DNA from: Brevibacillus invocatus
Lineage (GTDB): Bacteria > Bacillota > Bacilli > Brevibacillales > Brevibacillaceae
Assembly (NCBI RefSeq): GCF_003710915.1
Contig: NZ_RHHR01000037.1
Coordinates: 34,688-98,687 of the forward strand
Reading direction: 5' to 3'
DNA length: 64,000 bases
Below, piece after piece: positions 37,494-46,903 of this stretch. Made by a program: the position numbers and the translations under genes. The stretch's first letter is position 1. Every line of letters starts with the position of its first letter. The notes under the pieces were generated by a model. The model did no database searches. It was not told where the DNA came from and was given only the letters and a program-made list of their open reading frames with translations.

Positions 37494-37560
37494 TGTTATA
37501 CTGAGTCTACCATTTACTGTTCCGTACCATTTCCCTACTCATATTACGAGTAGGGTTTTT
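37494..37560 (+). ncRNA. Candidate small RNA, about 50 nt
   Basis: An extended -10 TGTTATACT (37494-37502) is followed 31 bases later by a compact terminator: CCCTACTC (37533-37540), 7-nt loop, GAGTAGGG (37548-37555), TTTTT. The stretch between holds no ribosome site or reading frame. No -35 box stands out. Confidence 0.4.
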
Positions 37561-37581
37561 CAGTTGGCTTGTTCGGACAAC

Positions 37582-37616
37582 AAAAAAACAGACTCCTAAA
37601 AAGAGTCTGTTTTTTG
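37582..37616 (-). terminator. Terminator of the cold-shock gene
   Basis: ACAGACTC pairs with GAGTCTGT around CTAAAAA, flanked by A and T runs on both sides, so it probably works in both directions. Confidence 0.88.
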
Positions 37617-37626
37617 TTTGTTGTCA

Positions 37627-37827
37627 TTAAGCTTTTTGAACGTTAGAAGCTTGTGGGCCACGTTGACCTTGTTCTACGTCAAAAGTAACTTTTTGACCTT
37701 CATCAAGTGTTTTGAAACCGTCAGTTTGAATAGCTGAGAAATGAACGAATACGTCTTCTCCGCCTTCGCGCTCGATAAATCCAAAACCTTTTTCTGCGTT
37801 AAACCATTTTACTGTACCTTGTTCCAT
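37627..37827 (-). CDS. Cold-shock protein, CspB/CspD type
   Basis: A 66-residue single cold-shock domain with both RNA-binding motifs, KGFGFIE and VFVHFSAI. It binds single-stranded RNA/DNA as a chaperone in cold or growth transitions. The start is the ATG at 37827 ([14 protein letters not shown]), with GGAGG upstream. The longer frame into the leader is not coding. The leader is about 110 nt, typical of csp mRNAs whose folding is temperature dependent. Confidence 0.96.
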   Translation of the reverse strand: MEQGTVKWFNAEKGFGFIEREGGEDVFVHFSAIQTDGFKTLDEGQKVTFDVEQGQRGPQASNVQKA

Positions 37828-37945
37828 TGTTATTGCCTCCAAGTGTGATAGCCACACATATATTACTATCCTTGCTCTCAGGATGATCAAGACGAAAGAT
37901 TTATCCTACGCTATCCTTTACTTCGAACAAAAATAATTCTTTATT

Positions 37946-37974
37946 ATCATAACAGGAAATTGAATGGATAGCAA
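37946..37974 (-). promoter_or_regulatory. Promoter of the cold-shock gene
   Basis: On the minus strand TTGCTA (37974-37969), 17-bp spacer, TATGAT (37951-37946); predicted leader about 110 nt. Confidence 0.65.
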
Positions 37975-38036
37975 ATTTTCAATTAGAATGGCAAACGAAA
38001 TAGTTTCGGCAATTCCCACCTGATCTTTCACCTCGC

Positions 38037-38576
38037 TCAAGCTTTTTCCTTTTTGGGCCAAATAAAATGAGAAATCGCGATCAGCAGATCAATCCCTAGA
38101 ATCAGTGTCCAGAGCTTGAGTACCCCGGATAGCGCTTCAGTACGGGAAGGATCGCCGACGAAATAGATCAGCCCGGCCAAAAAACCAGCTCCGATCAAAA
38201 AGGAAATGACATGAAGTCCCCAGCTTTTCAGATAATGGACAGCGTAGTCCATGCCGTAGCGCTTGAGAGGCTTGTGTCCTTGCTTTGCGACGTAATATTG
38301 GAAGCGTTCATCTGCCCACGAAATCATGCTTTTACCGAAGGCAATCGAGACCCCGATGTATACAGCAGCAAGAGCGTGAGCTAGAGTAGCGGTAGCACCG
38401 CGATATAAATCCACGCTCGTGGTTACAAGCAAGATCAGGTCAATGACGGGTGTGAGCGCTAGCAGGAGCATACCAAGCTTAGGCTTTTTGAATACATAGC
38501 GTACCAAGAGGCCAAGTAAAATCACGATCCAGAAAGCAACCTCACTGGCGACGATCATCCAGGCGACAAAAGACAA
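38037..38576 (-). CDS. Multi-pass membrane protein of unknown function
   Basis: A 179-residue protein with about five hydrophobic segments (~3-26, 35-52, 62-85, 122-140, 153-172) and a basic loop (ERFQYYVAKQGHKPLKRYG). The TTG at 38576 has GTGAGG about 8 bases upstream; a longer frame from 38630 would add 18 polar residues. It is divergent from a TetR-type regulator that may control it. I do not recognise the family. Confidence 0.7.
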   Translation of the reverse strand: MSFVAWMIVASEVAFWIVILLGLLVRYVFKKPKLGMLLLALTPVIDLILLVTTSVDLYRGATATLAHALAAVYIGVSIAFGKSMISWADERFQYYVAKQGHKPLKRYGMDYAVHYLKSWGLHVISFLIGAGFLAGLIYFVGDPSRTEALSGVLKLWTLILGIDLLIAISHFIWPKKEKA

Positions 38577-38663
38577 GATTTCCTCACATCCTTTTGCGTA
38601 CAGTTTACTTTTGCAGGTGAATTGTAACATTCATTTCTAAATAATACAAATGTACTATTAAAA

Positions 38664-38692
38664 TTGTTCTTTTCTTTTTCCTCTGCTACAAT
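38664..38692 (+). promoter_or_regulatory. Promoter immediately upstream of the tetR start
   Basis: TTGTTC (38664-38669), 17-bp spacer, extended TGC plus TACAAT (38687-38692). Transcription would begin at about 38698-38700, which is the ATG itself. Confidence 0.65.
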
Positions 38693-38698
38693 ACAGGC

Positions 38699-39298
38699 AT
38701 GCCAAAAATAGTGGATCATGAAGAACGAAGAAAACAGATTGCAGAAGCTACGTGGAGGGTTATTTTCAATCAGGGTATGAAAGGGGCGACGGTGAGAAAT
38801 ATTGCCCAGGAAGCCGGGTTGTCATTAGGGGCGTTGCGCCATTACTTTTCCACACAGGATGAATTGCTGAGCTTTGCAATGAGATTGGTAAAGGAACGGG
38901 CGACCCAGCGCATTCAAGACATCGCTATGCGAGAGATGAGCCCGAAAGAGAAGATGGTACAGATTTTGCTTGAGCTAGTCCCTGTGGATGAGCAGAGGAT
39001 GGCTGAAATGGAGGTCTGGTTTGCCTTTACCTTTCATCAAAAGTACGAGACGATTTCCCAAAACGAGATGCATCAAGGCTTTTTCCCTGAACTGGAAAGG
39101 TCTCTCGAGTATTTAGCTCATCATGGCTTGCTTCGGGAAGGGTTGGATCTGGAGCTGGAAGCGGAGAAATTATATGCTATTATCGACGGGATTGCCCTGC
39201 ATGCACTACTGGAATCGCAACGATTGAGGCCCGAACGCATCATACGGGTGCTTACCTCTCATATCCAATCGATATGCAAAGAAGATGAAACAAACTAG
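38699..39298 (+). CDS. TetR/AcrR family regulator
   Basis: A 199-residue repressor with an N-terminal HTH: ERRKQIAEATWRVIFNQGMKGATVRNIAQEAGLSLGALRHYFSTQDELL (~9-57). The C-terminal half is the ligand-binding/dimer domain, similar in look to BetI/PksA-type proteins (MEVWFAFTFHQKYE). It is divergent from a membrane protein, a likely target. There is no ribosome site before the ATG and the promoter ends 6 bases upstream, so the mRNA is probably leaderless. Confidence 0.9.
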   Translation: MPKIVDHEERRKQIAEATWRVIFNQGMKGATVRNIAQEAGLSLGALRHYFSTQDELLSFAMRLVKERATQRIQDIAMREMSPKEKMVQILLELVPVDEQRMAEMEVWFAFTFHQKYETISQNEMHQGFFPELERSLEYLAHHGLLREGLDLELEAEKLYAIIDGIALHALLESQRLRPERIIRVLTSHIQSICKEDETN

Positions 39299-39310
39299 CT
39301 GCAAAGAGGA

Positions 39311-39383
39311 AACCGCCGGGATTGGATGCCGGCGGTTGCGAGTCTTTATCCGAAAGATGCGGCATTTCTGCCGCATCCTTTTT
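39311..39383 (+). terminator. Two hairpins between tetR and htpG
   Basis: AACCGCCGG (39311-39319) with CCGGCGGTT (39329-39337), then GATGCGGCA (39356-39364) with TGCCGCATC (39369-39377) followed by T5. The second is a good plus-strand terminator. Confidence 0.8.
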
Positions 39384-39384
39384 C

Positions 39385-41262
39385 TTAGACCATGATTTTG
39401 CAGATGTCATTCGTAAATTCGACCGGGTCCTGGAGCGGCAGTCCTTCGATCAGGAGCGCCTGGCTGTACAGCAGGGACGTATACAAGGCCAGCTTTTCCT
39501 TGTCGTTGGCATATGCCTCCTTCAAGGATTGGAACACATCGTGATGGATATTGATCTCCAGCACTTTGTCCGCTTTTACCTGCGGATTGTTCGGCATGGC
39601 ATTCAGAATCTTTTCCATCTCCAGCGTGATTTCTCCATCGGTAGACAGGCAGACCGGATGGGATTTCAGACGTTTGGAGGCGCGTACCTTGGTTACTTTT
39701 CCGGCCAATTGGTTCGTCATATAGTCGAACAGCTCGGTGTTTTCCTGGTTTTCGCTGTCCGTGTTCTCTTTTTCATCGGATTCTATGCCCAGATCTCCGC
39801 TGGAAACGGAACGGAATTCCTTCTCTTTGTAGGTCTGGAGCATCTTGATCGCAAACTCGTCGATATCCTCGGTGAAATACAGGATTTCATAGCCTTTGTC
39901 GGACACCAGCTCGGTTTGAGGAAGCTTTTCGATTCGTTCAACAGACTCTCCCGAAGCGTAGTAGATATATTTTTGATCTTCCGGCATCCGGGATACGTAC
40001 TCGTCCAAGGTAACCAGCTTTTTCTCCTTGGAGGACGTGAACATGACGAGATCCTGCAGTGTATCCTTGTGCATGCCAAAATCGCTGTACATGCCGAATT
40101 TCAATTGTCTGCCAAAGGATTGGTAGAATTGCTCGTACTTCTCGCGCTCGTTTTTGAGCATGCTTTGCAGCTGACTCTTGATTTTGCTGGCGATGTTTTT
40201 GGCGATCAGCTTCAATTGACGGTCATGCTGAAGCATTTCACGGGAAATGTTCAACGACAAGCTCTCTGAATCTACCATCCCTTTGACAAAGCTGAAGTAG
40301 TCGGGGAGCAGGTCGGCGCATTTGTTCATGATGAGTACGCCATTGGCATACAGCTCCAGACCCTTTTCGTATTCCTTGGAGTAATAGTCGAAAGGAATGC
40401 TCTCCGGGATAAAGAGAATCGCCTGATAGACGACAGCGCCGTCTGCACTGATGTGAAGGTGCTTGAGCGGTTTGTCAAAGCCGTAGCGCTTCTCGTTGTA
40501 GAACTGCACGTAATCTTCCTCGGTCAGCTCGTTTTTGTTTTTGCGCCAGATCGGGACCATGCTGTTGATGCGCTGTTCTTCCTGATAAGACTCGTACTCG
40601 CTTTCGCTGCCTTCTTTCAAGCGTTGGCTGGTAATGTCCATCTTGATTGGGTAGCGGATAAAATCCGAGTATTTCTTGATGATCGCTCTCAGACGGTATT
40701 CGTCCAAAAATTCGTCGTAGTTTTCGTCTTCCGTATTTTCCTTGATTTGCAGGATGATGTCTGTACCTGGCGTTTCTTTCTCACAAGGCACGATCGTGTA
40801 GCCGTCTGCTCCGGTCGATTCCCACTTGTAGGCCTGGTCGTGGCTGACTGATTTGCTGATCACAGTGACCACATCCGCTACCATGAAGGCGGAGTAGAAG
40901 CCGACACCGAACTGTCCGATAATGGTGTGGCCATCTTTAGTTTCGTTTTCGTTTTTGAAGGCGAGAGAGCCGCTTTTTGCAATGATGCCCAGATGGCTTT
41001 CCAGCTCCTCCTGCGTCATCCCGATCCCGGTATCGCGTATCGTCAATGTCCGGTTTTCTTTGTTCGGGATGATTTTAATCGAATAGCTGTCCTTGTCAAA
41101 ATGCAGACTGTCGTCGGTCAAAGCCTTGTAGTAGATTTTGTCGATCGCATCGCTAGCGTTGGAGATCAGCTCGCGCAAGAAAATTTCCTTTTGCGTGTAA
41201 ATGGAGTTGATCATCATTTCCAGGAGTCGCTTGGACTCAGCCTGAAACTGCTTTTTTTCCAT
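39385..41262 (-). CDS. htpG: Chaperone protein HtpG (Hsp90)
   Basis: ATP-dependent molecular chaperone. From the ATG at 41262 ([19 protein letters not shown]), which has GAAAGGGG upstream, it has 625 residues. The N-terminal ATPase shows [12 protein letters not shown] (E31, N35, D38), [13 protein letters not shown] and [15 protein letters not shown]. Middle and C-terminal domains follow, without the eukaryotic MEEVD. A longer frame from 41295 adds 11 residues read from the promoter region. It is preceded by a sigma-A promoter and a CIRCE operator, so HrcA should repress it. Confidence 0.97.
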   Translation of the reverse strand: MEKKQFQAESKRLLEMMINSIYTQKEIFLRELISNASDAIDKIYYKALTDDSLHFDKDSYSIKIIPNKENRTLTIRDTGIGMTQEELESHLGIIAKSGSLAFKNENETKDGHTIIGQFGVGFYSAFMVADVVTVISKSVSHDQAYKWESTGADGYTIVPCEKETPGTDIILQIKENTEDENYDEFLDEYRLRAIIKKYSDFIRYPIKMDITSQRLKEGSESEYESYQEEQRINSMVPIWRKNKNELTEEDYVQFYNEKRYGFDKPLKHLHISADGAVVYQAILFIPESIPFDYYSKEYEKGLELYANGVLIMNKCADLLPDYFSFVKGMVDSESLSLNISREMLQHDRQLKLIAKNIASKIKSQLQSMLKNEREKYEQFYQSFGRQLKFGMYSDFGMHKDTLQDLVMFTSSKEKKLVTLDEYVSRMPEDQKYIYYASGESVERIEKLPQTELVSDKGYEILYFTEDIDEFAIKMLQTYKEKEFRSVSSGDLGIESDEKENTDSENQENTELFDYMTNQLAGKVTKVRASKRLKSHPVCLSTDGEITLEMEKILNAMPNNPQVKADKVLEINIHHDVFQSLKEAYANDKEKLALYTSLLYSQALLIEGLPLQDPVEFTNDICKIMV

Positions 41263-41298
41263 TGGAATAGCCCCTTTCCCCAAAAAGTAGATCAAGTT

Positions 41299-41325
41299 TT
41301 AGCACTCTCGGTCTTTGAGTGCTAC
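41299..41325 (-). promoter_or_regulatory. CIRCE operator (HrcA site) of htpG
   Basis: Plus-strand reading: TTAGCACTC (41299-41307), 9-nt spacer, GAGTGCTAC (41317-41325). It matches TTAGCACTC-N9-GAGTGCTAA in 17 of 18 arm positions. It lies directly downstream of the predicted transcription start, the usual place. Confidence 0.92.
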
Positions 41326-41334
41326 CCACTATTT

Positions 41335-41363
41335 TTTATAGCAGTCCCCATTTTTAAAGTCAA
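41335..41363 (-). promoter_or_regulatory. htpG promoter
   Basis: Minus-strand TTGACT (41363-41358), 17-bp spacer, TATAAA (41340-41335). The -35 overlaps the stop codon of the upstream PstS-like gene. Confidence 0.85.
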
Positions 41364-42526
41364 TAGCCTGTGAGCGGAGTATAACCTGTCTTTTCGACCA
41401 AGGCTTGCCCTTGCTCTGACAGAATCCAGTCAATCAGCTTGGGGACGTTCGGATTTTGGCTGCCCGCTGTGATCACGTAAAACTCTGAGGACAACGGATA
41501 GGATTGATCGGTGATGGTAGCCTTGGACGGCAGGACGCCATTTACTTCGAGCAGGCGGATGTTTCCATTCTGAACCATTTCCGTTGCGAAAAAGCGGAAC
41601 GAATATCCGATCGCATTGGGGTAATTCTTGTAATCCGAAGTCTTTTCAATAATGCCGCCCATGCCGCTGACCCGATTTTCATTCGGTGGCTCCATGATCG
41701 GGATGTTGCCCATGAACTTCTCCAAAGCAGTCTGGCTGCCGCTATTCTCTGGTCTTTGAAAGGCGCGAATCGGTTCATTTTTGCCGCCTACCTCCTGCCA
41801 GTTGGTGATGGCACCGGAATAGATGCCTTGAATTTGTTCAGTAGTCAGCCCTTTTACAGGATTGTCAGCATGGACGAAAAAGACGAATGCCTCACGCCCG
41901 ATCGGCGTCAGCTTCATTTCTATGCCTTTTTCCTTCGCAATTGCCAGCTGCTGCGTGGAAGGGCCGGCGACAAAGATCATATCCGCAGTGCCATCCAGCA
42001 GATACTCATACGCCTCTGGAGTCGTGCTGGCGCGAACCTGGTGATCGTGCAAATCGTATTCCTTTTTGGGATAGACGGCTTGCACAAAGGCAGAGTAGAG
42101 CGGATACAAGGCAGTCGCCCCATCTAGGCGGGGCAAATTCGAATCCAGCTTCAGAGTCGCGGGCTGTCCTAGTGATTGTGCCTTGGTATTTTCCTGATAA
42201 GGCTGGTAGGCACGCAAATCAAAATCCTGCTCGCTCACTGTCGGGATGCTATTGTGATACGCTTGATTGATTTCATATCCGGTGACAGTCAAGGCACATA
42301 CAACCAGTAATCCGACAAGCGAACGATTGGCGATGCGGAGTTTGGTCGGAACAAAGAAGAGCATGAACATGTAGATCAAGCATACAACCGTCACCACGAT
42401 CACCAATGGCGCATAAAAAATTTGTCCGCCATTTAAGAGGGTAATGATCAAAATGGCGAAACCGATAAACGCGATGCAGAATGCAGCTGCCAAATAACCG
42501 AGGATTTTTCCGATCCATTCACCCAT
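41360..42526 (-). CDS. Membrane-anchored PstS-like phosphate-binding protein
   Basis: A 388-residue protein: three hydrophobic segments at the N-terminus (~7-32, 38-60, 69-85) joined to a periplasmic-binding-protein-like domain (~120-388). PstS-like features are LPRLDGATALYPLYSAFVQ, GREAFVFFVHADNPVKGLTTEQIQGIYSG and RPENSGSQTALEKFMG. Normal PstS is a lipoprotein beside pstCAB; here no permease or ATPase genes are near, and the binding domain is tied to several helices, so a sensor role is as likely as transport. AAAGGAGGAG precedes the ATG. Confidence 0.85.
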   Translation of the reverse strand: MGEWIGKILGYLAAAFCIAFIGFAILIITLLNGGQIFYAPLVIVVTVVCLIYMFMLFFVPTKLRIANRSLVGLLVVCALTVTGYEINQAYHNSIPTVSEQDFDLRAYQPYQENTKAQSLGQPATLKLDSNLPRLDGATALYPLYSAFVQAVYPKKEYDLHDHQVRASTTPEAYEYLLDGTADMIFVAGPSTQQLAIAKEKGIEMKLTPIGREAFVFFVHADNPVKGLTTEQIQGIYSGAITNWQEVGGKNEPIRAFQRPENSGSQTALEKFMGNIPIMEPPNENRVSGMGGIIEKTSDYKNYPNAIGYSFRFFATEMVQNGNIRLLEVNGVLPSKATITDQSYPLSSEFYVITAGSQNPNVPKLIDWILSEQGQALVEKTGYTPLTGY

Positions 42527-42599
42527 CGGTGGCTCCTCCTTTCATCTCTATGAACATTCATTATAATAGATTGGAATAATTTAGGGGAAGGGGAGCGAA

Positions 42600-42630
42600 C
42601 AAAAAGCCAACCAGCTTGAGCTGGTCGGCT
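42600..42630 (-). terminator. Terminator after the YbaK remnant
   Basis: AGCCAACCAGCT (42605-42616) pairs with AGCTGGTCGGCT (42619-42630); on the minus strand a T run follows. Confidence 0.85.
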
Positions 42631-42660
42631 TCCTATTTCCGTATGATGAATGGGAGTGAT

Positions 42661-42894
42661 CTATTGGATGGAGATGATTTGCCCTTGTGTCATGTTGACG
42701 AGCTCATCCGGCTTTAACTCAAATACAGCTTTGGGATGACCTGCCTTCAGCAGCTTTTCGGAGACGCGTGCGGTCGCATCAGCGGCTTCCTGAGCCGTCC
42801 TCGTGCTATCCGGCAGTTCAACCACCTGATTGGCGTACCCCATTTCCTGCAACCGGCGTTGTACGCGTTGAGCGCTTTCTTTTAAAGGCATCAT
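42661..42894 (-). pseudogene. YbaK/ProX-type aminoacyl-tRNA deacylase, internally deleted
   Basis: A 77-codon frame. The first ~41 residues (LKESAQRVQRRLQEMGYANQVVELPDSTRTAQEAADA) read like the start of a YbaK-family editing domain, and the last ~27 (AGHPKAVFELKPDELVNMTQGQI) like its very end. The central part of the ~155-residue family, which holds the conserved lysine and the substrate pocket, is missing, with the frame kept. This looks like one internal deletion. A functional mini-protein cannot be excluded. It lies 35 bp downstream of leuA. Confidence 0.65.
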
Positions 42895-42929
42895 ACTGGC
42901 TTACCCTTTCGTTTGTACGACTTTGCACA

Positions 42930-44483
42930 CTAGCCTTGTACGGGAGTGGGACATTCCTGTGCGGCATCCAGAACAGCGCCATTGATTCCGTTCAGGAAGG
43001 CAAGAGCGCTTGCCTTGATAATGTCAGTGTCCATTGCGCGTCCAGAGTAGACGTTGCCATTGTGCTCGATACGGATATTGACGCGCCCGATGGCTTCTTT
43101 TCCGCGCGACAGGCTGCTGATTTTGTAATCCTTCAGCTGCACATCGTGCCCGATCAGGTTTTTGATGACACTGTACAGGGCGTCGATCGGACCGTCGCCA
43201 ACGGCACTGCCAGTCAAAATCTCTGTGCCTTTTTTCAGGCTGACGGTAGCAGTAGGAGTCTGATCGTTGGTGATGACCTGGAAGGACTCCAGCTCGTACA
43301 GATGATTGTTGCTTACATCGAGTGTGCGGTGATTGGTCACCAGATAAAATACGTCGTGATCGTAGACTTCTTTTTTGCTGTCAGCCAAGGTCAGGAATTT
43401 ATCAAATAGCACTTCGAATTCAGCGGCATCGCTCGTGTCAAAGCCAAGCTTTTCAACAGCGTTCTTGAAGGCGTGACGACCGGAGCGGGCAGTCAGGATC
43501 AGCTCCATGCTTTCGGCGCCGACTTCCTCAGGGGACATGATCTCATATACTTGTTTATCCTTCAGCAGTCCATCCTGGTGAATGCCGGAGGAGTGGGCAA
43601 ACGCATTGTCTCCTGTAATCGCTTTGTTGACTTGCACATCCAGTCCGGTCAGATAGGTGAGCAGGCGGGAGGTTCTGAGCAGCTCGGTCGATTTGATGTT
43701 GGTATGGCAATGGAAGCTGTTTTCTCTCACCTTGAGCGCCATGATGACTTCTTCCAGAGAAGTATTTCCGGCGCGTTCGCCCAGACCGTTAATGGTGACC
43801 TCCACTTTGTCCGCCCCATTTTTGATGGCGGAAAGTGTATTGGCCGTTGCTAGTCCGAGGTCGTTGTGACAATGCACGCTGAGGATGACATCCGGATTCA
43901 GGTTTTTCATTCGCTCGTTCAGCTTGCGGATCATTTCGCCGAATTCGTCTGGAACCGCATAGCCGACCGTATCCGGAACGTTGATCATGGTTGCTCCGGC
44001 TTTGATGACAGCCTCAATCGTTTTCCACAGGTATTCAAATTCGGACCGAGAAGCATCCTCCGTGGAGTACTGCACGTTGGGGAGCAGCGTCTTGGCATAC
44101 TTGACTGCTTCCACGCCCATCTCCATCACAGCATCCTTGGAGCGGCTGAACTTTTTCTCCACATGGATATCGGAGGTGCCAAGCACGATGTGAATCAACG
44201 GATTTTGTGCCAGCTTGATGCTTTCGTATACCGCATCGATATCGCCTTTGACCGCACGAGCCAATGCCGTAATCGAGACGGTGTCGCCAACGCTTCTGGC
44301 GATCTCTTGCACCGCTTGGAAATCTCCTGCGGAGGATGCGGGGAATCCTGCTTCGATAATGTCAACTTGAAGACGCTTCAGCTGCTGGGCAAATTCGACT
44401 TTTTGCTGCACATTCAATTTGGCGCCCGGAACTTGCTCACCATCACGCAGGGTAGTGTCCAACACAATAATTTTACGGCTCAT
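42930..44483 (-). CDS. leuA: 2-isopropylmalate synthase
   Basis: First committed step of leucine synthesis, acetyl-CoA plus 2-oxoisovalerate. The 517 residues start at the ATG 44483 (MSRKIIVLDTTLRDGEQVPG), 7 bases after AGGAGGA. The catalytic TIM barrel has the DTTLRDGEQ motif and the metal ligands in SVHCHNDLGLA. The C-terminal LeuA regulatory domain (~385-517; ATVSLKKGTEILTGSAVGDGPIDALY) gives leucine feedback inhibition. A leucine T-box lies upstream. The other leu genes are not in the window. Confidence 0.95.
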   Translation of the reverse strand: MSRKIIVLDTTLRDGEQVPGAKLNVQQKVEFAQQLKRLQVDIIEAGFPASSAGDFQAVQEIARSVGDTVSITALARAVKGDIDAVYESIKLAQNPLIHIVLGTSDIHVEKKFSRSKDAVMEMGVEAVKYAKTLLPNVQYSTEDASRSEFEYLWKTIEAVIKAGATMINVPDTVGYAVPDEFGEMIRKLNERMKNLNPDVILSVHCHNDLGLATANTLSAIKNGADKVEVTINGLGERAGNTSLEEVIMALKVRENSFHCHTNIKSTELLRTSRLLTYLTGLDVQVNKAITGDNAFAHSSGIHQDGLLKDKQVYEIMSPEEVGAESMELILTARSGRHAFKNAVEKLGFDTSDAAEFEVLFDKFLTLADSKKEVYDHDVFYLVTNHRTLDVSNNHLYELESFQVITNDQTPTATVSLKKGTEILTGSAVGDGPIDALYSVIKNLIGHDVQLKDYKISSLSRGKEAIGRVNIRIEHNGNVYSGRAMDTDIIKASALAFLNGINGAVLDAAQECPTPVQG

Positions 44484-44548
44484 TTTCATTTCCTCCTCAA
44501 AATTGAATGAATGAAATGCAACTAAACGGTCATGACCATTTCGTTGCA

Positions 44549-44598
44549 GACCGCAAGCGGTCTTATACGGTTTAATGAAAAACGTCAAGACGTTTTTC
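44549..44598 (-). repeat. Extra hairpins between the T-box and leuA
   Basis: GACCGC with GCGGTC (44549-44562) and GAAAAACGTC (44577-44586) with GACGTTTTTC (44589-44598). The second resembles a terminator but has its T residues inside the stem and a 2-nt nominal loop. Role unclear. Confidence 0.5.
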
Positions 44599-44602
44599 AC
44601 AT

Positions 44603-44840
44603 AAAAAAACCCCGTCTCTACGTATAGAGACGAGGTTGAACTCGCGGTACCACTCTAATTCATTTCAACAGCTTGAAATGATCTTCTTCGATGGCCATCA
44701 CCATCTATCCCTATAACGGTGGAATTCCGGCTAACCCTACTTATCAGGCAGCTGTTCATAGACGAGTTCAAAGTGACCAACGCTGCCGTTTCGCACCACC
44801 CAACGGCTCTCTGAAAGGTTCCTTCACTTTTACTATTTCT
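44603..44840 (-). promoter_or_regulatory. T-box riboswitch, leucine specific, controlling leuA
   Basis: The minus-strand leader holds Stem I with AGAGAGCC and GGTGCGAA, an anticodon-reading loop with CTC (complement of 44764-44766) as the probable leucine specifier, the T-box GAGTGGTACCGCGAG (complement 44641-44655) and a terminator ACCTCGTCTCTA/TAGAGACGGGGT with T7 (complement 44603-44636). Uncharged tRNA-Leu should stabilise the antiterminator and turn leuA on. Confidence 0.92.
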
Positions 44841-44920
44841 AATCACGACATTTACATATCAAATTTTTAGTTATTATATGGGATGCAAGATCATGTGTCA
44901 ATACCAAGCCAGGAAATTTT

Positions 44921-46903
44921 CTACAGCTTAAAGGAGTTGACGGATTCTTGCAGATCTTCCGCCATTCTGGCTAGCGTCATGGAGGTTGCTGAGATTTCCT
45001 CCATCGAGGCATTTTGTTCTTCAGAGGCTGCCGCTACCTCCTGAGTCGTTCCGGCAAAGTCCTGTGAGATGCTCTGTACGGATTCGATCGAGGTAACCAT
45101 CTGATCTGAGCCAGCCTGTAATTCCTTGATAGCAGCAGTGACCTTTTGAATCTGGCTGTAGACGTCACTGACCGATCTCGAAATCGCGCTAAAGGAATCC
45201 CCGGCTTGCTCTGTCAGCTGGGTGCCAGCTTGTACGGCTGCTAGGCCTTCCGTCATTTCAGTCATCGAGATCCGAATATCTTGCTGAATTTGTTGAATGA
45301 TGCTGCTAATCTGCTCGGCAGCATGACCGGATTGCTCGGCTAGCTTTCTGACTTCATCGGCCACGACTGCAAATCCACGCCCGTGTTCCCCAGCACGTGC
45401 CGCCTCAATCGCGGCATTCAGTGCTAGCAGATTGGTCTGGTTGGCAATCCCTGTGATCACGGAAATGATTTCTTCAATTTCCGTTGATTTGTTGCCCAGT
45501 TCGTTGACCGTTTGTGCAATCCGATTCGTGGTTTCTTCGATATGCTTCATCTGCTCCATCGATTGGACGACGACCTGATTTCCGTTCGCAGAGGTCTCGA
45601 CTGCTTCGTCAGAAAGGGTAGTCACATTTTGACTCAGCAAAGAGATTTGTGAGATCTCGCTGGACATTTTTCTCACGACTTTTTGGGAAACGTCAGTATT
45701 CGTTACCTGCTGATCTGCACCAGCAGCGATTTGCTGGGCGGAAGATGAGATTTGTTCCGTGGCACGGCTCGCCTCCTCCGCACTAGCTGTCAATTCTTCG
45801 GCGGATGCGGCCACCTGCTCGGATGTCTGAGCTACCTTGCCGATCAATTCTCGCAGCTGATCTGTCATGTCCTGCACATGGCGCCCGAGCTGAGCGATTT
45901 CATCGTTGCCTTTTACGGTGACACTGTTGGTCAGATCGCCATTGGCAATCTGTTTTACCTGCTCAATGACCTTCGTGATCGGTTTGGATATCGTACCGCT
46001 GATGATGATTGCCAGGATAATGACAAGGACTGCGGCGACGGTCATGACGAGGATCATGTTGGTTTGCATGGCATTGGCGCTGGCAAGTACGATGTCGAGC
46101 GGTATGTTGTAGATCAGGCTGTACCCTGTCTCCGTGATAGGAGCATAGGAGATTAGGTACTCCATACCGGAATTGCCATTGATCTGCGTTCCGACTGTAT
46201 TTTTGGCATCTTTCACTATAGTAGAGTACGCTTCTCCTAATTGCGCTTCGTCAATGGTTTTGCCCATCAGCTCCGGCAAAGTGGAATATTGCAGGCGATC
46301 GACTTCATCGACGAGCAATATAAAAAGATTTTGATTTTCATTTTCCATGAATGTGCGGATGAACGATTCGAAGTTAATGCTTGCCGCCAAAACGCCGACT
46401 ACTTTTCCGTCCGTTGAGTGGATAGGGGACGTGATATTCAGAATACGATTCCCAGTTCCCTTCGAGGTCAAGATTTCTGAAAAAGAGGATTCCCCCTTCA
46501 TCCCTTTTTGAAAGTATTGCCGATCCTTCAAGTTCAATCCGACCATCGTATTGGTGGAATCGGCAAGGATGAGGCCATCTTCACCAATGACGGCAACCGA
46601 TTCATACACATTGGATTGGTCTTGGATCACTTTTAAGTAGGGCGTGATCGACATAGCTTGGAGAGATTGAACGGTTGGTGTCTTCGCAGCCAATTCGACT
46701 TCAGACTTGCGATAATTCAACCACTGGTCCATTGCTTGTGTTTTTGTTTCGACGATGCTTTGAAAGGAATCTTTTTGCTTTTGAATTAGCTCGTTTGAAG
46801 TCTGATTGTAGTTAATAGTGGATAAAGCGAGTAGTGGCAGGAGAGCAATTAGCATAAACCATATGACTAATTTTGCTCGAATGCTTTTTATTGCTTTTCT
46901 CAT
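44921..46903 (-). CDS. Methyl-accepting chemotaxis protein
   Basis: A 660-residue transmembrane chemoreceptor: TM1 (~12-32), extracytoplasmic Cache-type sensor (~35-275; [34 protein letters not shown]), TM2 (~280-302), HAMP (~303-355) and a long cytoplasmic coiled coil. The hairpin tip is [46 protein letters not shown], where it contacts CheA/CheW. The ligand is unknown; Cache domains usually bind small organic molecules. GGAGG lies 8-12 bases before the ATG. No clear sigma-D promoter was found upstream. Confidence 0.95.
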   Translation of the reverse strand: MRKAIKSIRAKLVIWFMLIALLPLLALSTINYNQTSNELIQKQKDSFQSIVETKTQAMDQWLNYRKSEVELAAKTPTVQSLQAMSITPYLKVIQDQSNVYESVAVIGEDGLILADSTNTMVGLNLKDRQYFQKGMKGESSFSEILTSKGTGNRILNITSPIHSTDGKVVGVLAASINFESFIRTFMENENQNLFILLVDEVDRLQYSTLPELMGKTIDEAQLGEAYSTIVKDAKNTVGTQINGNSGMEYLISYAPITETGYSLIYNIPLDIVLASANAMQTNMILVMTVAAVLVIILAIIISGTISKPITKVIEQVKQIANGDLTNSVTVKGNDEIAQLGRHVQDMTDQLRELIGKVAQTSEQVAASAEELTASAEEASRATEQISSSAQQIAAGADQQVTNTDVSQKVVRKMSSEISQISLLSQNVTTLSDEAVETSANGNQVVVQSMEQMKHIEETTNRIAQTVNELGNKSTEIEEIISVITGIANQTNLLALNAAIEAARAGEHGRGFAVVADEVRKLAEQSGHAAEQISSIIQQIQQDIRISMTEMTEGLAAVQAGTQLTEQAGDSFSAISRSVSDVYSQIQKVTAAIKELQAGSDQMVTSIESVQSISQDFAGTTQEVAAASEEQNASMEEISATSMTLARMAEDLQESVNSFKL

